Assembly: GCF_010998615.1 (NCBI RefSeq)
Contig: NZ_JAAEAH010000037.1
Span: 1-64,000 of the forward strand
DNA from: Myxococcus sp. CA023
GTDB taxonomy: Bacteria > Myxococcota > Myxococcia > Myxococcales > Myxococcaceae
Reading direction: 5' to 3'
Length of the DNA stretch: 64,000 bases
Of this stretch, positions 56,616 through 64,000 are shown one piece after another. The notes beneath the pieces were generated by a model. The model was not told where the DNA came from. It saw nothing but the letters and a program-made list of their open reading frames with translations, and did not search any database. Positions within the stretch are counted from its first letter, which is position 1; each line of letters opens with the position of its first letter. The position numbers and the translations under genes are program-made.

Positions 56616-59117
56616 ATGGCGATGAACGAGCGTTACGAGCCGCAGGCGATTGAAGGTAAGTGGCAGACCCGTTGGGACGACGCGGGCATCTTCCGGGCAG
56701 GTAGCCGCCCCGGTGCACCCAAGAAGTACGTGCTCGAGATGCTGCCGTACCCCAGCGGGAAGATGCACATGGGGCATGTCCGCAACTATCTGCTCGGGGA
56801 CGTGTACGCGCGTTACTTCCGGATGAAGGGCTTCGACGTGCTGCATCCCATGGGCTGGGATGCGCTCGGCCTGCCGGCCGAGAACGCGGCCATCAAGGAC
56901 GGCGTGCACCCGGCGGTGCGCACGGCCGAGAACATCGCGTCCTTCAAGAAGGAAATCAAAAGCCTGGGCTACTGCTACGACTGGGAACGCGAGGTCAACA
57001 CCAGCGAGCCCGAGTACTACCGCTGGAATCAGTGGTTCTTCATCCAGATGCTGGAGCGTGGGCTCGTCTATCGCCGCTTCAGCAAGGTGAACTGGTGTAC
57101 CGGTTGCCACACCGTCATCGCCAACGAGCAGGTGAAGGACGGCGTCTGCGAGCGCTGCGACGCCCCCGTGGTGGACAAGGAGATGCCCGAGTGGGCGTTC
57201 CGCATCACCCGGTTCTCGCAGGAGTTGCTGGACGCGCTGGACACGCTCAATGAGTGGCCCCACCGCATCACCGCCGCGCAGCGGAACTGGATTGGCCGTT
57301 CGGACGGTGCCGAGGCCGACTTCCGCGTGCAGGGGCACGACGCCGCGCTGCGCGTGTTCACCACCCGCATCGACACCATCTTCGGCTGCACCTACGTGGT
57401 GCTGGCGCCGGACCACAAGCTGGTGACCCAGGTGACGACGCCAGAGCGCCGCGCGGAGGTGGAGGCCTTCGCCAAGCGCATGGCCGCCCAGTCCAAGACG
57501 GAGCGCCTGGGCGAGGGCACGGAGAAGGAGGGGGTCTTTACTGGCGCCTACGCGGAGAATCCCTTCACCGGCCAGGTGGTCCCCATCTGGATCGCCAACT
57601 TCGTGCTGAGCGACTACGGCACCGGCGCGGTGATGAGCGTGCCCGCGCATGACGAGCGCGACTTCGCCTTCGCGCGCAAGTACAGCCTGCCTGTGAAGGT
57701 CGTCATCCAGCCCGCGTCCGGTGACAAGCTCCCGCCGGGTGACAATCTGGAGGCGGCCTATACGGAGTACGGCGTGCTGGAGAACTCGGGCGCCTACACG
57801 GGCCAGACGTCCGAGCAGGCGCGCCAGGCCATGGCCGCGTCGCTGGAGAAGGACGGCAAGGGCAAGGCGACGGTGACGTACCGCCAGAAGGACTGGGGCT
57901 TCAGCCGCCAGCGCTACTGGGGCACGCCCATCCCCATCGTCTACTGCGAGAAGTGCGACCCGGACCGCAACGGCATCCCGGTGCCGGTGGCGCAGCTGCC
58001 CGTGCGCCTGCCGGAGATCGACACCCAGGCGGTGCTCACCGGCAAGGGTGAGCCGCCGCTGGCGAAGGTGGCCTCGTGGGTGAACACCTCGTGTCCGAAG
58101 TGCGGCGGGCCTGCCCGGCGCGAGGCGGAGACGATGGACACCTTCGTTGACTCCTGCTGGTACTTCGCGCGCTACCTGTCGCCGCACTACGACGCCGCGC
58201 CGTTCGACCCGAAGGAGGCCCAGCGCTTCCTGCCCGTGGACATCTACGTGGGTGGTCCCGAGCACGCGGTGATGCACCTGCTCTATTTCCGCTTCTGGAC
58301 GCGGGTGATGAAGCTGTTGGGGCTGAGCCCCGTGGATGAGCCCGTCAAGCGCCTCATCACCCAGGGCATCGTCAACGGGCCGGATGGCCGGAAGATGTCC
58401 AAGCGCTGGGGCAACGTGGTGGCGCCTGCCTCCATCGTCCAGAAGTACGGCGCGGACACGGCGCGGGCCTACGTGCTGTTCGCGGGCCCGCCGGAACGGG
58501 ACTTCGACTGGTCCGATGAGCAGGTGGAGGGCGTGTTCCGCTTCCTCAAGCGCGTCTGGGCGCTGGCCGCCACGCACCAGGCGGCTGCCGCGGGGGCCAC
58601 CCATGACGGGCCCTACGAGGGCAAGTCGCTGGAGATCCTCCGCGCCGCCCACAAGACGCTGAAGCGGGTGGGGGAGGCCATCGAGCGCCTGTCCTTCAAC
58701 ACGGCCATCGCCGGCATCATGGAAGGCGTCAACGCGCTCTCCGCACTGGGGACGCTTGAGACGGCCGCGGAGAAGGCCGCCATGGCGGAGGCCGTGCGGT
58801 TGCTGACGGTTGTGCTCACGCCGTTCACGCCGCACATCGCGGACGAAATCGCGGCGGCCTATGGCAGCAAGGACTTCACCGTCTCGCAGTCCTGGCCGGA
58901 GTTCGATCCGGCGCTGGTGGTGGACGACGTCATCCCCTACGCCGTGCAGGTGAACGGCAAGCTGCGCGCGGAGATTCGCGTGGCGGCGGACGCGGCGGAG
59001 GCGGATGTTCGCGCCGCGGCGGAGGCCGACGAAAAGGTCCAGGCGGCCCTGGCGGGGAAGACGCTGCGCAAGTTCGTCTTCGTCCCCAAGCGCCTCGTGA
59101 ACTTCGTCGCTACCTGA
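56616..59117 (+). CDS. leuS: Leucyl-tRNA synthetase
   Basis: Charges tRNA-Leu. The 833-residue protein has the class I HIGH-type motif in LPYPSGKMHMGHVRNYLLGD, a zinc-binding CTGCHTVIANEQVKDGVC, the editing domain with TTRIDTIFGCTYVVLAPDH, DYGTGAVMSVPAHDERD, the zinc pair CPKCGGPA and the KMSKS motif KMSKRWGNVVAP near residue 593. The C-terminal anticodon and LeuS-specific domains are present. It starts ATG GCG ATG, with the first ATG chosen. Length is normal for a bacterial LeuRS. Confidence 0.98.
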   Translation: MAMNERYEPQAIEGKWQTRWDDAGIFRAGSRPGAPKKYVLEMLPYPSGKMHMGHVRNYLLGDVYARYFRMKGFDVLHPMGWDALGLPAENAAIKDGVHPAVRTAENIASFKKEIKSLGYCYDWEREVNTSEPEYYRWNQWFFIQMLERGLVYRRFSKVNWCTGCHTVIANEQVKDGVCERCDAPVVDKEMPEWAFRITRFSQELLDALDTLNEWPHRITAAQRNWIGRSDGAEADFRVQGHDAALRVFTTRIDTIFGCTYVVLAPDHKLVTQVTTPERRAEVEAFAKRMAAQSKTERLGEGTEKEGVFTGAYAENPFTGQVVPIWIANFVLSDYGTGAVMSVPAHDERDFAFARKYSLPVKVVIQPASGDKLPPGDNLEAAYTEYGVLENSGAYTGQTSEQARQAMAASLEKDGKGKATVTYRQKDWGFSRQRYWGTPIPIVYCEKCDPDRNGIPVPVAQLPVRLPEIDTQAVLTGKGEPPLAKVASWVNTSCPKCGGPARREAETMDTFVDSCWYFARYLSPHYDAAPFDPKEAQRFLPVDIYVGGPEHAVMHLLYFRFWTRVMKLLGLSPVDEPVKRLITQGIVNGPDGRKMSKRWGNVVAPASIVQKYGADTARAYVLFAGPPERDFDWSDEQVEGVFRFLKRVWALAATHQAAAAGATHDGPYEGKSLEILRAAHKTLKRVGEAIERLSFNTAIAGIMEGVNALSALGTLETAAEKAAMAEAVRLLTVVLTPFTPHIADEIAAAYGSKDFTVSQSWPEFDPALVVDDVIPYAVQVNGKLRAEIRVAADAAEADVRAAAEADEKVQAALAGKTLRKFVFVPKRLVNFVAT

Positions 59118-59129
59118 GCGGAGACCCGG

Positions 59130-59729
59130 GTGCCGGCCGAGGTCATCGTCATGTGTGGTGCATGTGGGCGGCCCCAACCCGCGGGCCGCCCGCGGTGCAT
59201 TGCCTGCGAGGCCGTGCTTCCCGAAGCGCCCCTTCCCGGGGGCCCGACACCGGGGGAGCCGTTCTTCGTCGCGGACCTGGGCGGAGGCCGCATGCTTTCC
59301 GGCCAGGGGACGCGGCTCTTCTATCAACCGCACCCGTCGGTCATGGTGCCTCCCGTGGAGTTGGACTCGCTGCGGGAGGCGCGGCTGGACTCGCGCTACT
59401 TCCGGGAGGCGCTGGCGTTGACCGTCTTCGCCTTGCTAGGCCTGTGGGCGCAGCCCGTCGCGCTGAAGGTGCTGGGGTTGGGCATGGCGGCGCTGGGCGT
59501 CCTGCTGGCGTTGACGTGCCGCTCCCACGGGCTCGTCCTGGTGCCTCGGCAGGGGGCGCAGGTGCGCTGGCCCCTGGGGTTGGCGCGGCGGGGCTCTCCC
59601 CGGGACACGCGGCTGTTGGCGGCGTGGACGTCGTTGGCGGAGGCCCTGCGGGTGCGCGGCGTGGCTGTCGACGGTGAGTCGTCACCGCCGCCGCCTCCGC
59701 CGGCACAAGACGGTGGCCCTCTGTCTTGA
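59130..59729 (+). CDS. Zinc-ribbon membrane protein of unknown function
   Basis: 199 residues, GTG start. An N-terminal zinc-ribbon-like motif (MCGACGRPQPAGRPRCIACEA, four Cys) is followed by a soluble part and two hydrophobic segments (ALTVFALLGLWAQPVALKVL, GMAALGVLLALTC), then a Pro-rich end. I do not recognise the family. It lies 12 bases after leuS and 31 bases before lptE, inserted in the commonly paired leuS-lptE order. Confidence 0.7.
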   Translation: MPAEVIVMCGACGRPQPAGRPRCIACEAVLPEAPLPGGPTPGEPFFVADLGGGRMLSGQGTRLFYQPHPSVMVPPVELDSLREARLDSRYFREALALTVFALLGLWAQPVALKVLGLGMAALGVLLALTCRSHGLVLVPRQGAQVRWPLGLARRGSPRDTRLLAAWTSLAEALRVRGVAVDGESSPPPPPPAQDGGPLS

Positions 59730-59760
59730 CGGGCCGATCGGGCCGGGTAGGGTGCCGCGC

Positions 59761-60291
59761 ATGTCGCGACCCTGCGCTGTCGGACCCCGGCGTCTTCGAA
59801 TTGGCGTGGTGGTGGGAATGTGGGTTGCCGCGGGCTGTGGCTACCGCCTGGCGCCTCGCGGAGACGGTCTTCCGGCCGGCGTGACGTCCCTCTGCGCGCC
59901 TGTCTTCGTCAACGCCACGCCCGAGCCCACGCTGGAAACGGTCTTCACGCGCTTCCTACGGCAGGAGCTGATCCGCGTGGGCCGGCTGGGCAGCGCGGAG
60001 TCCTGCGACGGGCGCATGGAGGGCACGGTGCTGTCGGTGGCGAACACGCCCACGACCGTTGTGGGCAGGAGCGCCAGCCCGGGCTTCTTCTTCCGCGTCT
60101 CCGCTCGGGCGCAGATCCGCTTGGTGAAGGACGGACAGGTCCTCAAGCAGACGGAGGTCTTCGGCTCGGAGGACTACGTGCTGGGAAGCGGAGACATCCT
60201 GGAGGCGGAGGCGAACCGGCAGGTCGCGCTCGAGCGCCTCGCGGAGGTCTTGATGCGGGACGGGTACGACCGACTCGCGGGCGCCTGGTGA
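59761..60291 (+). CDS. lptE: LPS assembly lipoprotein LptE
   Basis: 176 residues with a signal peptide ending WVAAGC-GYRL (lipobox), then the LptE core (GVTSLCAPVFVNATPEPTLE, FTRFLRQELIRVG). LptE plugs the LptD barrel in the outer membrane and takes part in lipopolysaccharide export. Position after leuS is typical for the family; holA, often next, is absent here. The start ATG gives a normal length. Confidence 0.85.
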   Translation: MSRPCAVGPRRLRIGVVVGMWVAAGCGYRLAPRGDGLPAGVTSLCAPVFVNATPEPTLETVFTRFLRQELIRVGRLGSAESCDGRMEGTVLSVANTPTTVVGRSASPGFFFRVSARAQIRLVKDGQVLKQTEVFGSEDYVLGSGDILEAEANRQVALERLAEVLMRDGYDRLAGAW

Positions 60292-60308
60292 GGAGGCAAG
60301 AGCCTCCT
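60291..60308 (+). terminator. Hairpin at the end of lptE
   Basis: AGGAGGC-AAGA-GCCTCCT is a perfect 7-bp stem with a 4-base loop, beginning at the lptE stop codon. No T tract follows. A second hairpin (GGGCCAC-GCGAG-GTGGCCC, 60334-60352) lies next to it and could terminate rpsT. Confidence 0.5.
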
Positions 60309-60333
60309 CCCGGCAGCCTGCACGAATGAAGCA

Positions 60334-60352
60334 GGGCCACGCGAGGTGGCCC
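60334..60352. terminator. Hairpin between lptE and rpsT
   Basis: GGGCCAC (60334-60340) pairs with GTGGCCC (60346-60352), a 7-bp stem with a 5-base loop. It lies 11 bases past the rpsT stop on the minus strand and so probably ends that transcript. Confidence 0.55.
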
Positions 60353-60363
60353 CGAGGCTTCGA

Positions 60364-60639
60364 TTAGGCCTTCGCGCGGGCAGCCTTGGTGGCGGCCTTC
60401 GCGAGACGCGAGATGCGGCGGGAAGCGGTGCGCTTGTGCAGCACGCCCTTGGAGGCGGCCTTGTCCAGCGCCTTGGCGGCCGACTTGATGGCGTCCGTCA
60501 GCTGCGCCCCATCCTTGCTGCCGAGCGCCTCGCGGGCGGACTTGACGGCGGTCTTCACCTCACCGCGCACGGTGACGTTGCGCGCACGGCGCTTCAGGGA
60601 CTGACGGTGACGCTTCTCTGCGGACTTGGTGTTGGCCAA
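60364..60639 (-). CDS. rpsT: 30S ribosomal protein S20
   Basis: A 91-residue basic, Ala/Lys-rich helical protein starting MANTKSAEKRHRQSLKRRAR and ending in an Ala/Lys tail, with the S20 pattern TAVKSAREALGSKDG and GVLHKRTASRRISRLAKAA. It lies alone on the minus strand between lptE and mazG, with its own hairpin terminator. The start ATG follows GGAGATTTCTCTTGGCC. Confidence 0.96.
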   Translation of the reverse strand: MANTKSAEKRHRQSLKRRARNVTVRGEVKTAVKSAREALGSKDGAQLTDAIKSAAKALDKAASKGVLHKRTASRRISRLAKAATKAARAKA

Positions 60640-60778
60640 GAGAAATCTCCAGCGGTAATGGCAGGCTAAAAGAGGGGCCGTCCTTACTGCGACGCCTCGC
60701 AGGCGTCAAGGCGGGTGTGGGCCCCCAGCCGGGATTTCCGGGCTCTGGACGCCCCGCCGAGGGCACCTGCGAGGAAAA

Positions 60779-61969
60779 TCACTCTACCGAAGTCGTATAT
60801 TCCCACACCAGCCCCGCGGGATCCTGAAAGGTGATCCGGCCGGCTTGGTGCTGGATCAGCCGACTCCCCGGAATCTCCGCGAGGATGCCGGGGAGTCGCT
60901 CCACCGCCGCCAGGGAGGGGGCCGTCAGGGTCAGCCGCAGGCCCGTCGTGGGCGTCCCTGCCGCTTCGAAGGCGATCAGAATGCCCCCGTCTTCATAGAG
61001 GGCCTGATCCGCCGCCGGAGCCCGTCGGGTGATCCACCCCAGCCGGGGAGCCAGGGCGTCCCAGAAGGCGCGCTGCGCGGGAAGATCCGCCACGCCCAGC
61101 CGCAGCGTGGTGACGGGCGCGCGAGGAACCCACGTCGGAGACGGCAGGGCCTTTTCGCGCGCCTTGGCCTCCTGCCAGTGGCGCTCCATGTGTTCCAGGG
61201 TGGCATCCCCCAGGGCGACACCCTCGGCGCGGAGGGCGGACTCGATGTGCTGGAAGCGGGCGGTGAAGCGGCGGATGGCCATCCGCAGCGCGTCCTCGGC
61301 GGGGGCTCCGACGAAGCGCGCGAGGTTGGCGAGCGAGAACAGCACGTCCCCCAGTTCGTGCTCGATGGCATCCCGATCATTCGCGGCGATGGCCTCGTCC
61401 AACTCGCCCAGCTCCTCCGTCAGCTTGGCGCGCACGCTGGCGACGTCCGGCCAGTCGAAGCCGATGCGGCTGGCCTTCTCCGTGAGCCGCTCGGCGCGCA
61501 TCAGCGCCGGGGCGGCGACGGGGACGCCGTCCAGCACCGAGCCCTCCCGGCCCGTCTTGCGCTTCTTCTCCGCGGCCTTCAGCTTGGCCCAGTTGTCCAG
61601 GACCTGCTCGGCGCCTTCCATGCGCTGGCCGTTGCCGAAGACGTGGGGATGCCGGCTGACCAGCTTGTCGCCAATGGCCTTCGCCACGTCGGCCAGGGAG
61701 AACTCCCCCAACTCCGAGGCGAGCTGGGCGTGGAAGACAATCTGGAAAAGCAGGTCTCCCAGCTCTTCGCAGAAGGTCCGCCAGGAGCCGCCGTAGGCGA
61801 CCCGGTCCATCTCCTCCAGGACCTCGAAGGCCTCTTCCAGGAGGTAGGGCCGCAGCGAGCGCAGGTCCTGTTCGCGATCCCACGGGCAGCCGCCTTCAGC
61901 GCGCAGCTGCCGCATGATGTCGACCAGTCGCTCCAGCTCCGCCCCGGGGGTCAGCGTCGTGTCCGCCAT
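60779..61969 (-). CDS. mazG: MazG nucleotide pyrophosphohydrolase fused to a VOC-like domain
   Basis: 396 residues from the ATG at MADTTLTPGAELERLVDIM. The first 270 residues are a complete two-domain MazG: GGCPWDREQDLRSLRPYLLEEAFEVLEEM, EELGDLLFQIVFHAQ and the second ELGDVLFSLANLARF, the metal-binding EExxD-type motifs. MazG hydrolyses nucleoside triphosphates and lowers (p)ppGpp. The last 120 residues (VTTLRLGVADLPAQRAFWDAL to TFQDPAGLVWEYTT) resemble a VOC/glyoxalase-like module, not part of ordinary MazG. The reading frame is continuous and the join shows no frameshift. Confidence 0.9.
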   Translation of the reverse strand: MADTTLTPGAELERLVDIMRQLRAEGGCPWDREQDLRSLRPYLLEEAFEVLEEMDRVAYGGSWRTFCEELGDLLFQIVFHAQLASELGEFSLADVAKAIGDKLVSRHPHVFGNGQRMEGAEQVLDNWAKLKAAEKKRKTGREGSVLDGVPVAAPALMRAERLTEKASRIGFDWPDVASVRAKLTEELGELDEAIAANDRDAIEHELGDVLFSLANLARFVGAPAEDALRMAIRRFTARFQHIESALRAEGVALGDATLEHMERHWQEAKAREKALPSPTWVPRAPVTTLRLGVADLPAQRAFWDALAPRLGWITRRAPAADQALYEDGGILIAFEAAGTPTTGLRLTLTAPSLAAVERLPGILAEIPGSRLIQHQAGRITFQDPAGLVWEYTTSVE

Positions 61970-62084
61970 GCACGTTCCTGTAGCACGCACGGGTCTGGTG
62001 CTGTCCGGCAAACGCGGCAGGTGGGCAGCCGGGCTGGCGTTCGTTTTCGCGCTTGGCCCTGGGTCGCCTACTATCCACCCTCTG

Positions 62085-64000
62085 GATGATCCGCCTGCCG
62101 CTTCTTGCCCTCCTTCTCAGTGGCTTCACGCTTCTGGTGCCCGTCGTGGCGTCCGCGCAGCTGGAAGCCCCCACGCGCCTTCCCGAGGTGGATCCGGGCC
62201 CCATGGAGCCCGACCTGCGGGATGAGTCCATGGATCCGGTGGATGACGCCGCCTACGCGGAGGACGTGCCGGAAGAAGACGTCTCCGCCGGGGAGGATGC
62301 CTCCACCGAGGACGCCGACGACGCGCCCAGGGCGCCCGCGCGCAATGTCAGGGCCGCCGAATCGGCCCCCGCAAATGGCCGGACTCCCGCGGCGGCCAGT
62401 CCTCCGCCGGTCGATGAACCCACGGTCATCACCCCCAGGCCGGTGACGTTGAGTCCGGTGCTGGCGCCGCGGGTGATGGATGCGGACCTGGAGGCCATCT
62501 GGAACCGGTGGCGGCAGGCCCGCGCGACGAATGATCGGGACGCCGCGGCGGCGGCCCTCAAGGAACTGCGGACGTTGCGCGTCGAGCTGGCCGCCACGGA
62601 CCTGGAGCCCCTGAGCTCGGGCTTCCTCCGCGAAGCGGCCGTGCGTCGCCGCGCGGGGGACGTGGCCGGCGCGGTGCGGCTGGCGGAGGTGGCGGTCGAG
62701 CTGTCTCCGGGGCTGCCCTACGCGCGCTTCGAACTCGCGGAGCTCTACGCCTTGGAGAAGCCGGGCGACGTGTCCCGCACGTTGGGGCAGGTGCGGCAGG
62801 CACTGGCGACACTGGCGCAGGATGCCCGCTATCGTCGGCCCGCGTTGGCGGACCTGGGCGCACTGGTGCTGCTTGCCTGGGGTGCCACCGCGGTGCTGCT
62901 GATGGGCTTGTTCTTCCTACGGAAGCTCCGTTACGCGCTGCATGACTTCCACCATCTGCTGCCGCGAGTCGTCTCCCGGTGGCAGTCCCTGGTCCTGGGG
63001 CTGCTGCTCTTGAGCCTGCCGTGGGTGCTGGGGCTGGGCGTGCTGCCCGCGCTGCTGGTGATGCTGGCCACCGTGTCCCTCTACCTCTCGCGCACGGAGC
63101 GGGTCGTGGCAGCGGTGCTGGTGGCGGGCGTGGGGCTCTTGCCGCTGGCGGCGGGGCAACTCGCGCGTGTCACGGCGTTCGCGGGCACGCCGGCCGAGGA
63201 CGTGTACCTCCTGGAGCGGGGCGGCCTGTCCGCCGAGGAGGCGCGGGCGCGCGTGCTGGCGCGGATGGAGTCCCGCTCGGCGACGTTCGCGGAGGTGCTG
63301 TCGCTGGCGTACTTCGAATCCCGGCGCGGCTTGCTGGAAGAGGCGAGGACGCACTTCAAGGCCGCTTCGGCGCTGAAGAGCTCGGATGCGCGCCTGCTCA
63401 CGCGCTTCGGCAACACCCTGGTCGCGCTGGGAGACACGGAGGGGGCGGCGCTGCTCTACGTGCAAGCCTCGCAGTCGGCGCCGGACCTGGCGGCTCCGCA
63501 CTACAACCTGGCGCAGGTGGTCCGCCGCAGGGCGAAGACGCTGCCGGACTCGGAGGTCGGCAAGGAGCTGGATCGCGCCGCCACGGCCATGGCCTCGGCG
63601 CAGGCGCTGGATGGAACGCTGCTGGTCCGGGACCCGCCGCCGGAGGACCGGCTGCTCCTCAACCTGCTGCTGCTGGCCCCGCAGCTGGGGGAGTCCGACT
63701 GGCTTCCACTCGCGGATGGCACGGGGGCGGGGCGCCAGGTGGAGACGCAGGTGTCGCGCTGGCTGCTCCCGGGGCTTCCACCCGGGCCCATGGCCTCCGC
63801 GGGGGCCGCGGCGCTGGCGGTGCTGCTGGCCCTGTGGGGTTTCTCGGGAGACCGTTTGAAGGCGGCCAAGGTGTGTGAGCGCTGTGGCCGCGCGGTGTGC
63901 GTGCGCTGCGACCCGGAGCTGGGCGTCGGCAGCAAGCAGTGTGGCCAGTGCGTCAACGTCTTCTCCCGCCGGGGGCTGGTGCCGCAGCAGCTGAGGGCCC
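62085..64000 (+). CDS. Large membrane protein with TPR-like region and Cys-rich tail (3' partial)
   Basis: The frame is open to the right edge; 638 codons are visible. A signal peptide (IRLPLLALLLSGFTLLVPVV, cleavage near ASA-Q) is followed by an acidic, Pro-rich disordered segment (about 27-115). A helical region with TPR-like pairs follows. Four hydrophobic segments come next, at about 267-290, 305-325, 330-365 and 565-585. Another TPR stretch lies around 395-500. After the last helix comes a zinc-ribbon-like block (VCERCGRAVCVRC, then CGQC). I do not recognise the family. The start ATG lies 115 bases from the divergent mazG start. Confidence 0.8.

Noticed and set aside
56598-59333. 911-codon minus-strand ORF across leuS
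   Set aside because: It lies antisense to a complete leuS gene. Its sequence is Arg/His/Gly-rich without any family motif, as expected from codon bias in GC-rich DNA.

Overview
The window is high-GC DNA of a myxobacterium, most likely Myxococcus or a close relative. The signs are a MYXO-CTERM-type tail on the first protein, a chemosensory cluster of delta-proteobacterial type, many two-component and NtrC-type regulators, and very GC-rich third codon positions that produce long antisense shadow ORFs. Gene names rest on motifs I can read in the translations. No database search was possible.

Layout. 1-7260: three exported proteins built of Ig-like or fibronectin type III modules. An intact tRNA-Arg(CCG) follows the first, and 3'-half tRNA fragments follow the second and third, so 2.4-7.26 kb looks like a serially inserted island. 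The island also holds an internally deleted ISL3-type transposase and a frameshifted gene. 7.27-10.35 kb: a CorC/HlyC-type membrane protein, a receiver-only regulator and a GT21-type glycosyltransferase. 10.49-15.58 kb (minus strand): a phosphate block, phoB-like regulator, pstS, pstC, pstA, pstB, phoU. 15.78-22.65 kb: a membrane histidine kinase and an NtrC-type activator, then a sigma-54 promoter with an upstream inverted repeat, a SulP-type anion transporter coupled to a beta-carbonic anhydrase, and a TauE/DUF1634 pair. 22.65-27.7 kb (minus): SixA, a metallophosphoesterase, a second PhoR/PhoB-like pair, a lipoprotein and a TPR-type protein.

27.8-39.5 kb is core metabolism: yceD, an inverted rpmF, plsX, fabD-fabG-acpP-fabF, rpiB, glyA, nrdR, ribD-ribE-ribH, nusB and an orphan M17 N-terminal domain. 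39.5-50.8 kb is a chemosensory cluster (CheY, CheA, two CheW, a small membrane protein, a HEAT-repeat protein, CheR, CheB, CheY) followed by an ABC transporter; no chemoreceptor gene is present. 50.9-56.2 kb: a 3-hydroxyisobutyrate-dehydrogenase-like enzyme, then a convergent SusD/SusC pair of Bacteroidetes type. 56.6-64 kb: leuS, a zinc-ribbon protein, lptE, rpsT, a mazG fused to a VOC-like domain, and a large membrane protein running off the right edge.

The most interesting signals are the tRNA-bounded island, the sigma-54/NtrC control region in front of the bicarbonate-type transporter and carbonic anhydrase, the SusCD pair, the MazG-VOC fusion, and the receptor-less chemosensory cluster with a HEAT-repeat partner.
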